This document shows positions 19,721-27,714 of a DNA stretch of 38,734 nucleotides, piece after piece (position 1 is the first letter of the stretch; each line of letters opens with the position of its first letter). Under the pieces are notes generated by a model that ran no database searches, was not told the DNA's origin, and saw only the letters and a list, made by a program, of their open reading frames with translations. The position numbers and the translations under genes are program-made. Source of the stretch: Candidatus Omnitrophota bacterium (GTDB lineage: Bacteria; Omnitrophota; Gorgyraeia; 2-01-FULL-45-10); NCBI GenBank assembly GCA_029004355.1, contig JAQURV010000002.1:1-38734 (forward strand), in the 5' to 3' direction.

Positions 19721-21469
19721 CTAGTAATGGTCTTTCGCTTTTTCAATTATTTTTTCAATTATGGTAAAGATGCTCTTAAATTCATCAAAGTTGAAATTTC
19801 TAAAATTCTCAGTCTCATTAAGAACATTATCTGCAAACTGACTTTTAGATAAGGCTATGCTCGCGCCATTTACTATATCGTAACTATCAATAAGGCGTAA
19901 ACGAGTATCACTAAGCTTGGACTTGTGCTTCATATCACATCGGCATATATTAGATGAGTGAATCCCCGTCACGGGATTAAATTCTTTATTAAAAAATAAG
20001 CGTCTACCATTAGAGTCCGTAGTTTTAATTTCTGCGTCTGTATAATATAATTCTATAAAAACACCTCGTTCGGACATTCGGTGCTTTGGGGTAGGAATAC
20101 AAAATGAATAGACCCGGTTACCCCAATATCTTGGATTCCCGGCATAATCAGTAACGTGTCTAATAATACTCTCAACATCGCTGTCAAAAATAAAAATAAC
20201 TTTTCGGCCATGAATTTCTGTTTGCTTTATTGTTGTACATATTTGTAGAGGGTCATGCCCCATAGAACCTCTATATTCGCTAAATTGTAAATTTAACTTG
20301 GGAAAATATCCATTTCGTTTCAAGTTTCTAAACGCCGCCTTTAGATGCTTCCAATCCGATATACCTTCAGTTACAAGTAAAGGTATTTTTTCGTTTTCCT
20401 TTAATTCAATCTTCATTTTAGTTTTTGAATTAAGTTCTTTTAATTTCTTGCAATACTTTTTGTAGATTACATCGTCCTTACCTCGAATAGACCCTATAAA
20501 GTTTATTTTCCCTACAACTACGTCATGGAAAGAAGGTTTTTTCCCATCCGGGTTTCTATGTTTTCTATCATAATGTGCATAAAATTCTTGCTCTGCTTTT
20601 TCCAACCCAAATTTTTGCCATGCGTGCAACATTGCTCTTACTTGTCTTATAAATTTTCGGGTAACATTTGGAAACCTATTTGTAGTCAATCCAGTCACAA
20701 CCTGTCTTTGCTTATTATTTCGCAATCTTATTTTCTTTTCATTTATTTCAAACCCATTACTTATAATGATTTTTTTCAACTCTTTGCCAAGCTTAATATT
20801 GTTTTGTGCAACTTGGGAAGTATCGCTTTTTACTAACGCTGGAGGGAGAACTAATAAATATGTTGAAAATGAAAGATCATCTGCATATCTTGTATAGCGA
20901 CAATTCTGTTCTCTTGCAAAGTTTAGCAATTGCCTATCAAGTCTAGCACAAATAAAATTTGAAATAATAGGAGATGTGGGAGCACCTTGTGGCAATTGAT
21001 TATTATTGCAACATATCTGAGCCAAGAAAGTAGCCACAGTAGAATTAAAATAAAAGGGATACTTTGCAAAAACACCGCGAACCCTACCGAAGTTGATTGA
21101 AGGAAAGAAATCTTTGAGGTCTACATTTAAGACGTATTTTTGCTTTGTATGACTAAGTGCGTTTGTTAAAATATTTCTTTCTTTAGTAAAGCCGTGAACA
21201 CAATAGTGGGGTTGAAATATAGTTTGAAATACAAAGTTTAATTTCCTTTGAATAAACCTTAATGGTGGAATTGGAGCACTAATTTCTCGCTCCCCACCAA
21301 ATTTCTTGATGATATTGAATTTTGAATATTTATCTTTCTCGGGAATAACGTGTATATAATACTTTAGGCTGGGATACTTAATTTCTAATAAGTCGGCAAT
21401 ATCTTCAACTGTTTCTAACGAAACAACTTTTCGCTTTATCTCCTCTAATGTCGCTTTAAATAACGCCAT
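19721..21469 (-). CDS. Retron reverse transcriptase with C-terminal TOPRIM domain (Ec67/Retron-Eco2-like)
   Basis: DLKDFFPSINFGRVRG, LPQGAPTSPIISNFIC, YTRYADDLSFS, VTGLTTNRFPNV (retron thumb), then LLVTEGISDWKHLKAAF and KVIFIFDSDVE (TOPRIM-like E and DxD). Listed ORF start 21493 lies in the ncRNA a2 arm; ATG at 21469 (MALFKATLEE) is the likelier start. Confidence 0.93.
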   Translation of the reverse strand: MALFKATLEEIKRKVVSLETVEDIADLLEIKYPSLKYYIHVIPEKDKYSKFNIIKKFGGEREISAPIPPLRFIQRKLNFVFQTIFQPHYCVHGFTKERNILTNALSHTKQKYVLNVDLKDFFPSINFGRVRGVFAKYPFYFNSTVATFLAQICCNNNQLPQGAPTSPIISNFICARLDRQLLNFAREQNCRYTRYADDLSFSTYLLVLPPALVKSDTSQVAQNNIKLGKELKKIIISNGFEINEKKIRLRNNKQRQVVTGLTTNRFPNVTRKFIRQVRAMLHAWQKFGLEKAEQEFYAHYDRKHRNPDGKKPSFHDVVVGKINFIGSIRGKDDVIYKKYCKKLKELNSKTKMKIELKENEKIPLLVTEGISDWKHLKAAFRNLKRNGYFPKLNLQFSEYRGSMGHDPLQICTTIKQTEIHGRKVIFIFDSDVESIIRHVTDYAGNPRYWGNRVYSFCIPTPKHRMSERGVFIELYYTDAEIKTTDSNGRRLFFNKEFNPVTGIHSSNICRCDMKHKSKLSDTRLRLIDSYDIVNGASIALSKSQFADNVLNETENFRNFNFDEFKSIFTIIEKIIEKAKDHY

Positions 21470-21484
21470 ACGACACCTGATATT

Positions 21485-21656
21485 TAGTCGCATGGCACTC
21501 GCAGAGTAATTCTATGCTTATTGCGGAAAGCTAGATACTTATGATACTTTGCCCACCTAGGATGGGTAAATGTACCGCAAAGGTAAGACCTTTGGATACT
21601 TTGTCGCTGGATCAACGACAAAAATCAATTAAGCTTCTGCGAATGCCATGCAACTA
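21485..21656 (-). ncRNA. Retron msr-msd RNA
   Basis: a1 (21636-21656) TAGTTGCATGGCATTCGCAGA pairs with a2 (21485-21505) TCTGCGAGTGCCATGCGACTA over 21 bp (two G-U wobbles). After a1: AAGC (candidate branch G), hairpins TTTGTCGTT-GATCC-AGCGACAAA and CAAAGGT-CTT-ACCTTTG, then an msd stem TTGCGG...CCGCAA. Immediately 5' of the RT. Confidence 0.88.
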
Positions 21657-21665
21657 GTAATTATA

Positions 21666-22553
21666 CTATTTACTTTTTTCACTACTTACATATTGTTTAA
21701 TCAAGAAATTTATTAACACAGCTGACAAGTTAACAGCTAGGTCTGCTAACGGTGGTGGTATTTTATTCACTTTAGCACCTTGCCCATGCCCAACTCCAAG
21801 TTCTTCATTTCTAATTATAGCGGTACACCTAAGAATGTTTGTTTCAAATGCCTTTAAAAATCCTGAAAAATAATCTGGGATAATGCCAACCTCAATTACT
21901 TTTCTAAATAACTCTCCGGGCTTTGCCTTTTCAATTTTAAGAATACCTTTTATAGTACTCTCAACAGCCATGTTGGCATTATCCACCGCATCTTTATATT
22001 CTCCATTTATTAAAGATACTCGTGCTTTTTCAAATTCTTCAAGTGCACCATGAAATTTAACCTGATTTAGTAATTCATGTGTTTTTCTTAGCACATTAGT
22101 ATCTATATAAGTAGAATCCACTGGGAATATCTGTCCTTCTGCCATTCTCCAAGACAAATTACTCTCTTCCATTATTCCATTAAAGGTTTTTTGGAATGAT
22201 TCCTTTTTTTCAACGGATATGTTGTTATAAAATAGTTCTGTTGCATCAAATAATAATGGTGGATAATTACCTCGCAGAATAAACCCATCAATATTAGATG
22301 GCACAGCCTCCCCTTGACCACTTTCTGGAAAAGCAAGTAAGTCTTTGCAGCCAAGCTCGGTTTTCAGCACAGATGGTAAATCTTCTAATGTAGAACTGGG
22401 AGAATTAAAACCAGTATTATCTGTTACATAATAATTCTCATCGTAATTTTGCATTGTTCTTAGAATACGGTATCTAACCGGTAATGGGATACTTACTTTC
22501 ATTTTTTTAGCTTCTAATGCGCTTTTACATCTTTTTGAAAACAACCAAGCCAT
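21666..22553 (-). CDS. Abortive infection family protein (Abi_C-like C-terminal domain)
   Basis: 295 aa; C-terminal ARVSLINGEYKDAVDNANMAVESTIKGIL...IIRNEELGVGHGQGAKVNKIPPPLADLAVNLSAVLINFLIKQYV resembles the Abi_C pattern (RN..G.GHG). Confidence 0.75.
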   Translation of the reverse strand: MAWLFSKRCKSALEAKKMKVSIPLPVRYRILRTMQNYDENYYVTDNTGFNSPSSTLEDLPSVLKTELGCKDLLAFPESGQGEAVPSNIDGFILRGNYPPLLFDATELFYNNISVEKKESFQKTFNGIMEESNLSWRMAEGQIFPVDSTYIDTNVLRKTHELLNQVKFHGALEEFEKARVSLINGEYKDAVDNANMAVESTIKGILKIEKAKPGELFRKVIEVGIIPDYFSGFLKAFETNILRCTAIIRNEELGVGHGQGAKVNKIPPPLADLAVNLSAVLINFLIKQYVSSEKSK

Positions 22554-22594
22554 GTGTAATTCCTATGATTTTTTAACTCAGCTAACGAGTAGAT

Positions 22595-22837
22595 TCATCG
22601 ATCTTTAAAAGGCCATCTCTTATTTGTGCTTAATAGTTTTTTTAAATCTCTAAACAATACACGATGATATCGTCTTCCTGATTTAGGATTATTGGATATA
22701 GTAAGATGTTTTAAGTTGCGCTTATCGCATGTAATATGAATTTCGATATCATTTCTCTTTTTCTTGGCCCAAACTCCAAAGGCCACTATTACTGTCTTAC
22801 CCTTTTTAGGAATTCTAACATCGCCGGCTCTTATCAT
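22595..22837 (-). CDS. Hypothetical small protein
   Basis: 80-aa AT-rich ORF upstream of the Abi_C-like gene. Confidence 0.5.
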   Translation of the reverse strand: MIRAGDVRIPKKGKTVIVAFGVWAKKKRNDIEIHITCDKRNLKHLTISNNPKSGRRYHRVLFRDLKKLLSTNKRWPFKDR

Positions 22838-23025
22838 TTTTACCTTAATTTGTGCTTATAAAAGTTATACAAAAAAAGCACTAGATTACTCTAATGCCAT
22901 GTTTAATTAACTATTTTGTCCTTGCGTATCATAGCCCCTCACATGAGAGTATATTATAGCACTTTACAATTCTTTTGCAATATACCCAAAGATCCACTAT
23001 ACTTTTACATAAGGAGAGTACCTAT

Positions 23026-23643
23026 ATGAATAAAGAAGCAATGTTTAAGATAGTAAAGGAATTGCCATTTGATAAAAAAGTAACTGTATATAAAGGGACT
23101 GAGATTGATATAGAAATATTTAGACCTTCTAAGCTTTCCAAACGATTTAAGGAATATGATGTAAAAAAGAACTTTCAAATTTGGCTTAAAGAGGGGGAGC
23201 GTGAATTTAGGCCTAATCATCTAAGAGTGATGATTGACTTAAATCTCCGAGTTAGAAGCAGAGAAGACCTAAAGAAGAAATTGCTACTTGCTTTTGATAA
23301 TATGTTTTATGGGAAAGATCCCGAAAAAGAGCTAGAGGAATTATGCACAGAAAAGTTTGAGCATTACCTCAACTCTATAGTTGTAACTGGTGTATTACAT
23401 CAACTCTTTATCTTAGAACAAGAATATGCGTATCGCGGAGAGAGCAAGTTTGACCCACCTACACTATTTTATCAAGGTTGGGTAAGAGAATTCATTGATG
23501 ACCCAAAAGAGATTGATAACTTATGTATGAGCGTGTGTAGGCGACAACCACCTATGGCTAGATATGTTGCTTTAGAAAACAAGAAAAACAACAAATTCAA
23601 AGAGGACTTAAAACCTTTGTGGTATTTGAATAAAACTAGCTAG
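23026..23643 (+). CDS. Hypothetical protein convergent with a DNA methyltransferase
   Basis: 205 aa from MNKEAMFKIVKEL (AAGGAGAG ribosome-binding site); the listed start at 22975 has no such site. Confidence 0.75.
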   Translation: MNKEAMFKIVKELPFDKKVTVYKGTEIDIEIFRPSKLSKRFKEYDVKKNFQIWLKEGEREFRPNHLRVMIDLNLRVRSREDLKKKLLLAFDNMFYGKDPEKELEELCTEKFEHYLNSIVVTGVLHQLFILEQEYAYRGESKFDPPTLFYQGWVREFIDDPKEIDNLCMSVCRRQPPMARYVALENKKNNKFKEDLKPLWYLNKTS

Positions 23644-24550
23644 CTACAGATGCAAGTTGTTTTTCCATATCTTTCTCTATGTGTTGTATCTCCAACCTTA
23701 CATCTTGCTTTGTCCGTTGTTCAAAGTTTAATCTCTTTATAGACAGTTCTAAGTACTCCTTATTGCTATCTATCCCTATAAACCTTCTTCCCAACCTATA
23801 TGATGCTACTCCAGTTGTAGATGATCCAGCAAAAGGATCTAGAATTGTATCATGTTCCTTTGTTGAAGCTAAGACTATCCTCTCCAATAGTGTCACTGGT
23901 TTTTGAGTAGGGTGTTTTCCATAAATCTTTTCTTCCATCTTTGGGGCTGTAATAGACCACAGAGACTGCATTTGTTTATTGTTATTCATCTTCTTCATAA
24001 GAGGATAGTTAAAATAGTGCTTGCTCTCCTTATTCTTTGCTGCCCAAAGAACTGTTTCGGTTGCATGAGTAAAATACCTACAACATAGATTAGGTGGAGG
24101 ATTTACCTTATACCATGCTATGTCATTTAGGATTTTGAGACCTAGTTGTTGCATAGCAAATCCAATTGAAAAAATAACATGAGAAGTGCCACTAACCCAA
24201 ATAGTACCATCTTTAGTAAGAATGTTTTGGCAACGTTTTAACCACTCTAGATTAAATTTGTGGGTTTCTTCAATTCCTTTAGATTTGTCCCAATCACCTT
24301 TGTCAACACTAACACGCTTACCCGCATGGCATGACATACCACCATTTGATAGGAAGTATGGCGGATCGGCGAAGATCATGTCTATTGAGTTGGGGGGTAT
24401 AGAATCCATTACATTCAAGCAATCGGCATTATACAAGATACAGGAGGTATCTTTATTAGTATAGAAAGGGGTTAATCCTATAGACCCTATGATGTTCTTA
24501 AATGAATGAGGCACTACTAATACTCCTTTGGAAATATTATTTTCAAGCAT
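23636..24550 (-). CDS. Site-specific DNA-methyltransferase (adenine), DpnA-like beta-class
   Basis: 304 aa; IFADPPYFLSNGG (DPPY), ILDPFAGSSTTGVAS (FxGxG), KHPTQKP; motif order IV before I. Confidence 0.92.
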   Translation of the reverse strand: MLENNISKGVLVVPHSFKNIIGSIGLTPFYTNKDTSCILYNADCLNVMDSIPPNSIDMIFADPPYFLSNGGMSCHAGKRVSVDKGDWDKSKGIEETHKFNLEWLKRCQNILTKDGTIWVSGTSHVIFSIGFAMQQLGLKILNDIAWYKVNPPPNLCCRYFTHATETVLWAAKNKESKHYFNYPLMKKMNNNKQMQSLWSITAPKMEEKIYGKHPTQKPVTLLERIVLASTKEHDTILDPFAGSSTTGVASYRLGRRFIGIDSNKEYLELSIKRLNFEQRTKQDVRLEIQHIEKDMEKQLASVAS

Positions 24551-24671
24551 ATTTTACCACCTTTCTTTTGTTGCGTCCATAGTATTGTCTAGGGACCACT
24601 AATAGTCCCCCTACTATATAAGACGTAAAAAGTGGTGAAATTGTTGCAACTTTTTTTAAAATAGTTTCAAA

Positions 24672-24754
24672 GTCTTTTTGTCTACAAGCAAATCGCGAGG
24701 CACTAGTAATATAGACTGGGGGGTGTTCGGGGGTCATGGGGGTGGTCCCGTTTT
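24672..24754. repeat. Direct repeat A
   Basis: gtctttttgtctacaagcaaatcgcgaggcactagtaatatagactgggggg...ggtggtcccgtttt; matches 25548-25611 apart from an ~18-nt insertion and a few substitutions. Confidence 0.8.
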
Positions 24755-24905
24755 GGAAATTAATTAAGGGAAATGGGGCTTTGTGCCAATTTTGTGCCAC
24801 TATCCATACCAAAGGATACCCAACTATACCAATGGATCGATGCTTCTTATGAGGGAATTTCTATTGAGAATGGAGTTTATAGAGGGACTTAAACTGCTGA
24901 GCTTG

Positions 24906-24946
24906 GGTTTACGAAACCGCTGCTCTACCGACTGAGCTACGCCAGC
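24906..24946 (-). pseudogene. tRNA-Thr 5'-half fragment (41 bp identical to 17165-17205)
   Basis: ggtttacgaaaccgctgctctaccgactgagctacgccagc; identity ends within the anticodon stem. Confidence 0.9.
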
Positions 24947-25030
24947 ACCTCAATTTTACTCAGAAACTCAGCGAGTCAGAGGTCTCGCCGAAGCTCGACT
25001 CTTACCTCACTGCCTTAAGAGCGAAGGCGG

Positions 25031-25050
25031 ACCGACTGAGCTATGCCAGC
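25031..25050 (-). pseudogene. Second, shorter tRNA-Thr 5' fragment
   Basis: accgactgagctatgccagc, one mismatch to the tRNA-Thr 5' end. Confidence 0.7.
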
Positions 25051-25072
25051 GAAATTTTCTACTAGTTATCTA

Positions 25073-25140
25073 GGGCCATCCTATTTGGGGACAGCCTACA
25101 ATCTAGGGTGTCCCCTTGTGGGATGGCCCCGACTTTGCCC
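25073..25140. repeat. Palindromic interspersed repeat, copy 3
   Basis: gggccatcctatttggggacagcctacaatctagggtgtccccttgtgggatggccccgactttgccc. Confidence 0.9.
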
Positions 25141-25143
25141 TTT

Positions 25144-25464
25144 TCACGCTATCAGCTCAAACGCCTCTTTGACGTCCATACCGACATTGATGCCCAGGGC
25201 CTTTGCTTTCTCGTTCACTTTCATTATCTTTCTATTCGGGAAGCGATCGAGATTGCCGATGAGATTAGTGGGAGTGCTTTCCACGATAGCCGCAGCGGCG
25301 CCGAAAGCCTCGATGGCATCGAGATCGAATGCCCCGCACGTCAGGAACGCCTTCTTACCGGCTACCAGAAGAAGACTGAAGCCCGGCCACTTTACGTGAA
25401 CTCCTTCCACTAAACCGTTCTTAGTTTCATACGATCTGGTCTGTACATCCATGTTCACCCCCAT
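25144..25464 (-). CDS. DUF1805 (YunC-like) domain protein
   Basis: 106 aa; WPGFSLLLVAGKKAFLTCGAFDLDAIEAFGAAAAIV. Confidence 0.8.
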   Translation of the reverse strand: MGVNMDVQTRSYETKNGLVEGVHVKWPGFSLLLVAGKKAFLTCGAFDLDAIEAFGAAAAIVESTPTNLIGNLDRFPNRKIMKVNEKAKALGINVGMDVKEAFELIA

Positions 25465-25547
25465 AAAAAACGCCAGGCGGATGGTCCGTCCTGGCTAAAT
25501 TTAAGCTGTCCTCGTCATGACTTGCATAGTGTATATTATAGCACTGG

Positions 25548-25611
25548 GTCTTTTTGTCTACAAGCAAATCGCGCAGCACTAGTTATATAGGCTGGGGGGT
25601 GGTCCCGTTTT
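25548..25611. repeat. Direct repeat B (copy of 24672-24754)
   Basis: gtctttttgtctacaagcaaatcgcgcagcactagttatataggctggggggtggtcccgtttt. Confidence 0.8.
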
Positions 25612-25642
25612 CTATTTTATAGACGCTCCCCTTCGAAAAATA

Positions 25643-25672
25643 AAAAAGCCTCCGACCTTACGATCGGGGGCT
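25643..25672 (-). terminator. Intrinsic terminator
   Basis: Minus strand GCCCCCGA-TCGTAAGG-TCGGAGGC-TTTTTT (one mismatch). Confidence 0.75.
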
Positions 25673-25719
25673 CTTCTATCTGGGTACGGATCGGACAATA
25701 GGCCACGGCCTCACCCGGG

Positions 25720-25995
25720 CTATTCCGCCTCCCCGCTTCCTGTTAAAGGAGCTGTTGCCGCAGAGGCAACATCCGCTACGGGCTGCGCAACCGCTTTTAC
25801 CGTATCTGACACCGCCGGAGCGGCCGCTTCGGTACCGGCTGCCACCGCGTTCGGTCCAGCCATTACAACCTCTTCAACCGGATCAGAAGAGGCTTTAGCG
25901 CAACCTGATCCTTCGCTATCTGCAGCCATCGCGCATGTAGCAAAATATCCGGCCACGCCTAAAATCGCCAAAACCATAAACAATGACCTTTTCAT
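25720..25995 (-). CDS. Small secreted Ala/Val-rich protein
   Basis: MKRSLFMVLAILGVAGYFATCAMAADSEG... signal peptide; likely start 25995 rather than 26028. Confidence 0.7.
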   Translation of the reverse strand: MKRSLFMVLAILGVAGYFATCAMAADSEGSGCAKASSDPVEEVVMAGPNAVAAGTEAAAPAVSDTVKAVAQPVADVASAATAPLTGSGEAE

Positions 25996-26033
25996 GGTTC
26001 TCCTCCTTGTGTAACAAAAGTATATCATATGAT

Positions 26034-27083
26034 TTATAGCTTGTCAAGTCTTTGCTTTTCGGTAAATTTAATGATCTGGTTCATCATGCTGACGGCCTCT
26101 ACGGGGTGCCGGCCCGAAGCGCTCTCCGCCGAAAGCATTACGTAATCGGTGCCATCGAGTATTGCGTTGGCTACGTCGGTCACCTCCGCACGCGTGGGCC
26201 GGAGATTCTCTGTCATGCTCTCGAGCATCTGGGTAGCGGTTATTACGAATCTTCTGCTGCTGTTGCATTTCTTTATTATCATCTTCTGGACCATGGGTAC
26301 CTCATATATTGGTATAGATACCCCCATGTCGCCGCGCGCTATCATGATGCCGTCGGATACGTCTATGATCTCGTCTATATTGCGGATGCCTTCCCTGTTC
26401 TCTATCTTGGCAATGAGCTTGCAGGCGTTATTGTGTTTCGATATTTGTCTGCGCACCGCATCCATATCGGCGGCGCTGCGTATAAATGACTGCGCTATAA
26501 AGTCGACCCCATGCCGCATGCCAAAATGAATATCGCCGATATCCTTTTCGGTAAGGCCTCTGAATTTAAGACGCGCGCCCGGTATATTAATTCCTTTACG
26601 CGGCTTCAGCTGCCCTCCCACTATAACCTCGGCTTCAAGACGACCCTTCCGGCGCTTTGTAACCAGCAGATCTATATTACCGTCGTCTATGTAAACGTGC
26701 TGTCCGACGGGTATATCCGATAATGAACCGTCGTAATCGAAAGTTATAAGGCCGTCATGCCCCAAGACACCGGTACCTTGAGCAAGCCATACTTTGCTGC
26801 GCTTTACAAGCGCCAGGCCGTTTGGATCGGTAAAATCCCCGACGCGCATCCTGAAGCCTTCCAGATCCTGGAGTATGCGTATGTGCCGATGGTATTTTCT
26901 GTTAAGTTCTCTGATGGTCCCGATGAAAGCGGCGTGTCCGGCATGAGTGCCGTGTGAAAAATTTAACCGCGCCACGTCCATACCCGAGCGCATCATCTTC
27001 CGGAGTACGGTTTCCCCGGCGCTCGCCGGGCCTATGGTACATACGATCTTTGTCTTCGGGTGAAACCGCGGTATATTTTTCAT
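26034..27083 (-). CDS. pyk: Pyruvate kinase (short form without C-terminal domain)
   Basis: 349 aa; [71 protein letters not shown]; ends just after the A domain. Confidence 0.93.
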   Translation of the reverse strand: MKNIPRFHPKTKIVCTIGPASAGETVLRKMMRSGMDVARLNFSHGTHAGHAAFIGTIRELNRKYHRHIRILQDLEGFRMRVGDFTDPNGLALVKRSKVWLAQGTGVLGHDGLITFDYDGSLSDIPVGQHVYIDDGNIDLLVTKRRKGRLEAEVIVGGQLKPRKGINIPGARLKFRGLTEKDIGDIHFGMRHGVDFIAQSFIRSAADMDAVRRQISKHNNACKLIAKIENREGIRNIDEIIDVSDGIMIARGDMGVSIPIYEVPMVQKMIIKKCNSSRRFVITATQMLESMTENLRPTRAEVTDVANAILDGTDYVMLSAESASGRHPVEAVSMMNQIIKFTEKQRLDKL

Positions 27084-27703
27084 CTCAGCACCGCCCCGAT
27101 AATGCCAAGCATCGTCTTCTGCATGAACATTATGACGGGATTCAAGAGGCCTGTAAATAACAGGATCATCAGGAGAAATAGCCCGTATCTTTCAAACTTA
27201 GCCATGGCTATCTGGGCGGTCCCGGGCAGAACGCCCATAAGTATTTTAGATCCGTCCAAAGGCGGTATAGGTATAAGATTAAGGGACCCGAGTATTATAT
27301 TTATCTGCGCGACAAGAGAGAGCAGGGACGCGGCCAATTTATTTGAACCGATGGAGGGGAACTTAAGTAAAAATATTGCGCCCGTCGCTATTAGTATGTT
27401 CGCCAGGCATCCTGCCAGCGAAACGGAGATAAGGCCCATGCGAAAATGCTTCAGCCGTGAATAATTAACGGGCACCGGCTTGGCCCATCCGAACCCTACC
27501 AGAAACAGCGCCAGGGTCCCTACCGGATCGAGATGAGACACCGGATTCAGCGAAAGCCGGCCGGAACGCATCGCGGTATCGTCTCCGAAAAGATACGCGA
27601 CCCAGCCGTGAGCGATCTCGTGCAGTATCACAGAATACAAAAGCAGGACCGCAAGTATTATGAACAGGCCGGGGTTGCTGAATAAGATCGATATTAATCC
27701 CAA
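27080..27703 (-). CDS. Site-2 protease family (M50) membrane metalloprotease
   Basis: 207 aa; [14 protein letters not shown] (HExxH), [14 protein letters not shown]. Confidence 0.93.
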   Translation of the reverse strand: MGLISILFSNPGLFIILAVLLLYSVILHEIAHGWVAYLFGDDTAMRSGRLSLNPVSHLDPVGTLALFLVGFGWAKPVPVNYSRLKHFRMGLISVSLAGCLANILIATGAIFLLKFPSIGSNKLAASLLSLVAQINIILGSLNLIPIPPLDGSKILMGVLPGTAQIAMAKFERYGLFLLMILLFTGLLNPVIMFMQKTMLGIIGAVLR

Positions 27704-27714
27704 TGGTCTCCTCC

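Noticed and set aside
19721-21493. RT as a group II intron or diversity-generating retroelement
   Set aside because: No group II domain V or maturase/HNH region, and no template/variable repeat pair seen; the a1/a2 duplex, VTG thumb motif and TOPRIM fusion fit a retron.
24543-24812. 89-aa ORF overlapping the methyltransferase start
   Set aside because: Covers direct repeat A and has no recognisable domain; probably spurious or integrase-tail debris, which I cannot support.
17205-25140. Integrase/recombinase expected for a tRNA-associated island
   Set aside because: No tyrosine or serine recombinase recognised in any listed ORF; the island may be decayed or mobilised in trans.
25043-25413. 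Plus-strand ORFs over the palindromic repeat and DUF1805
   Set aside because: N-terminal similarity to 18708..18896 (SYLGPSYLGTAYNLGCPLVGWP) only reflects translation of the repeat DNA; the rest is antisense to DUF1805.
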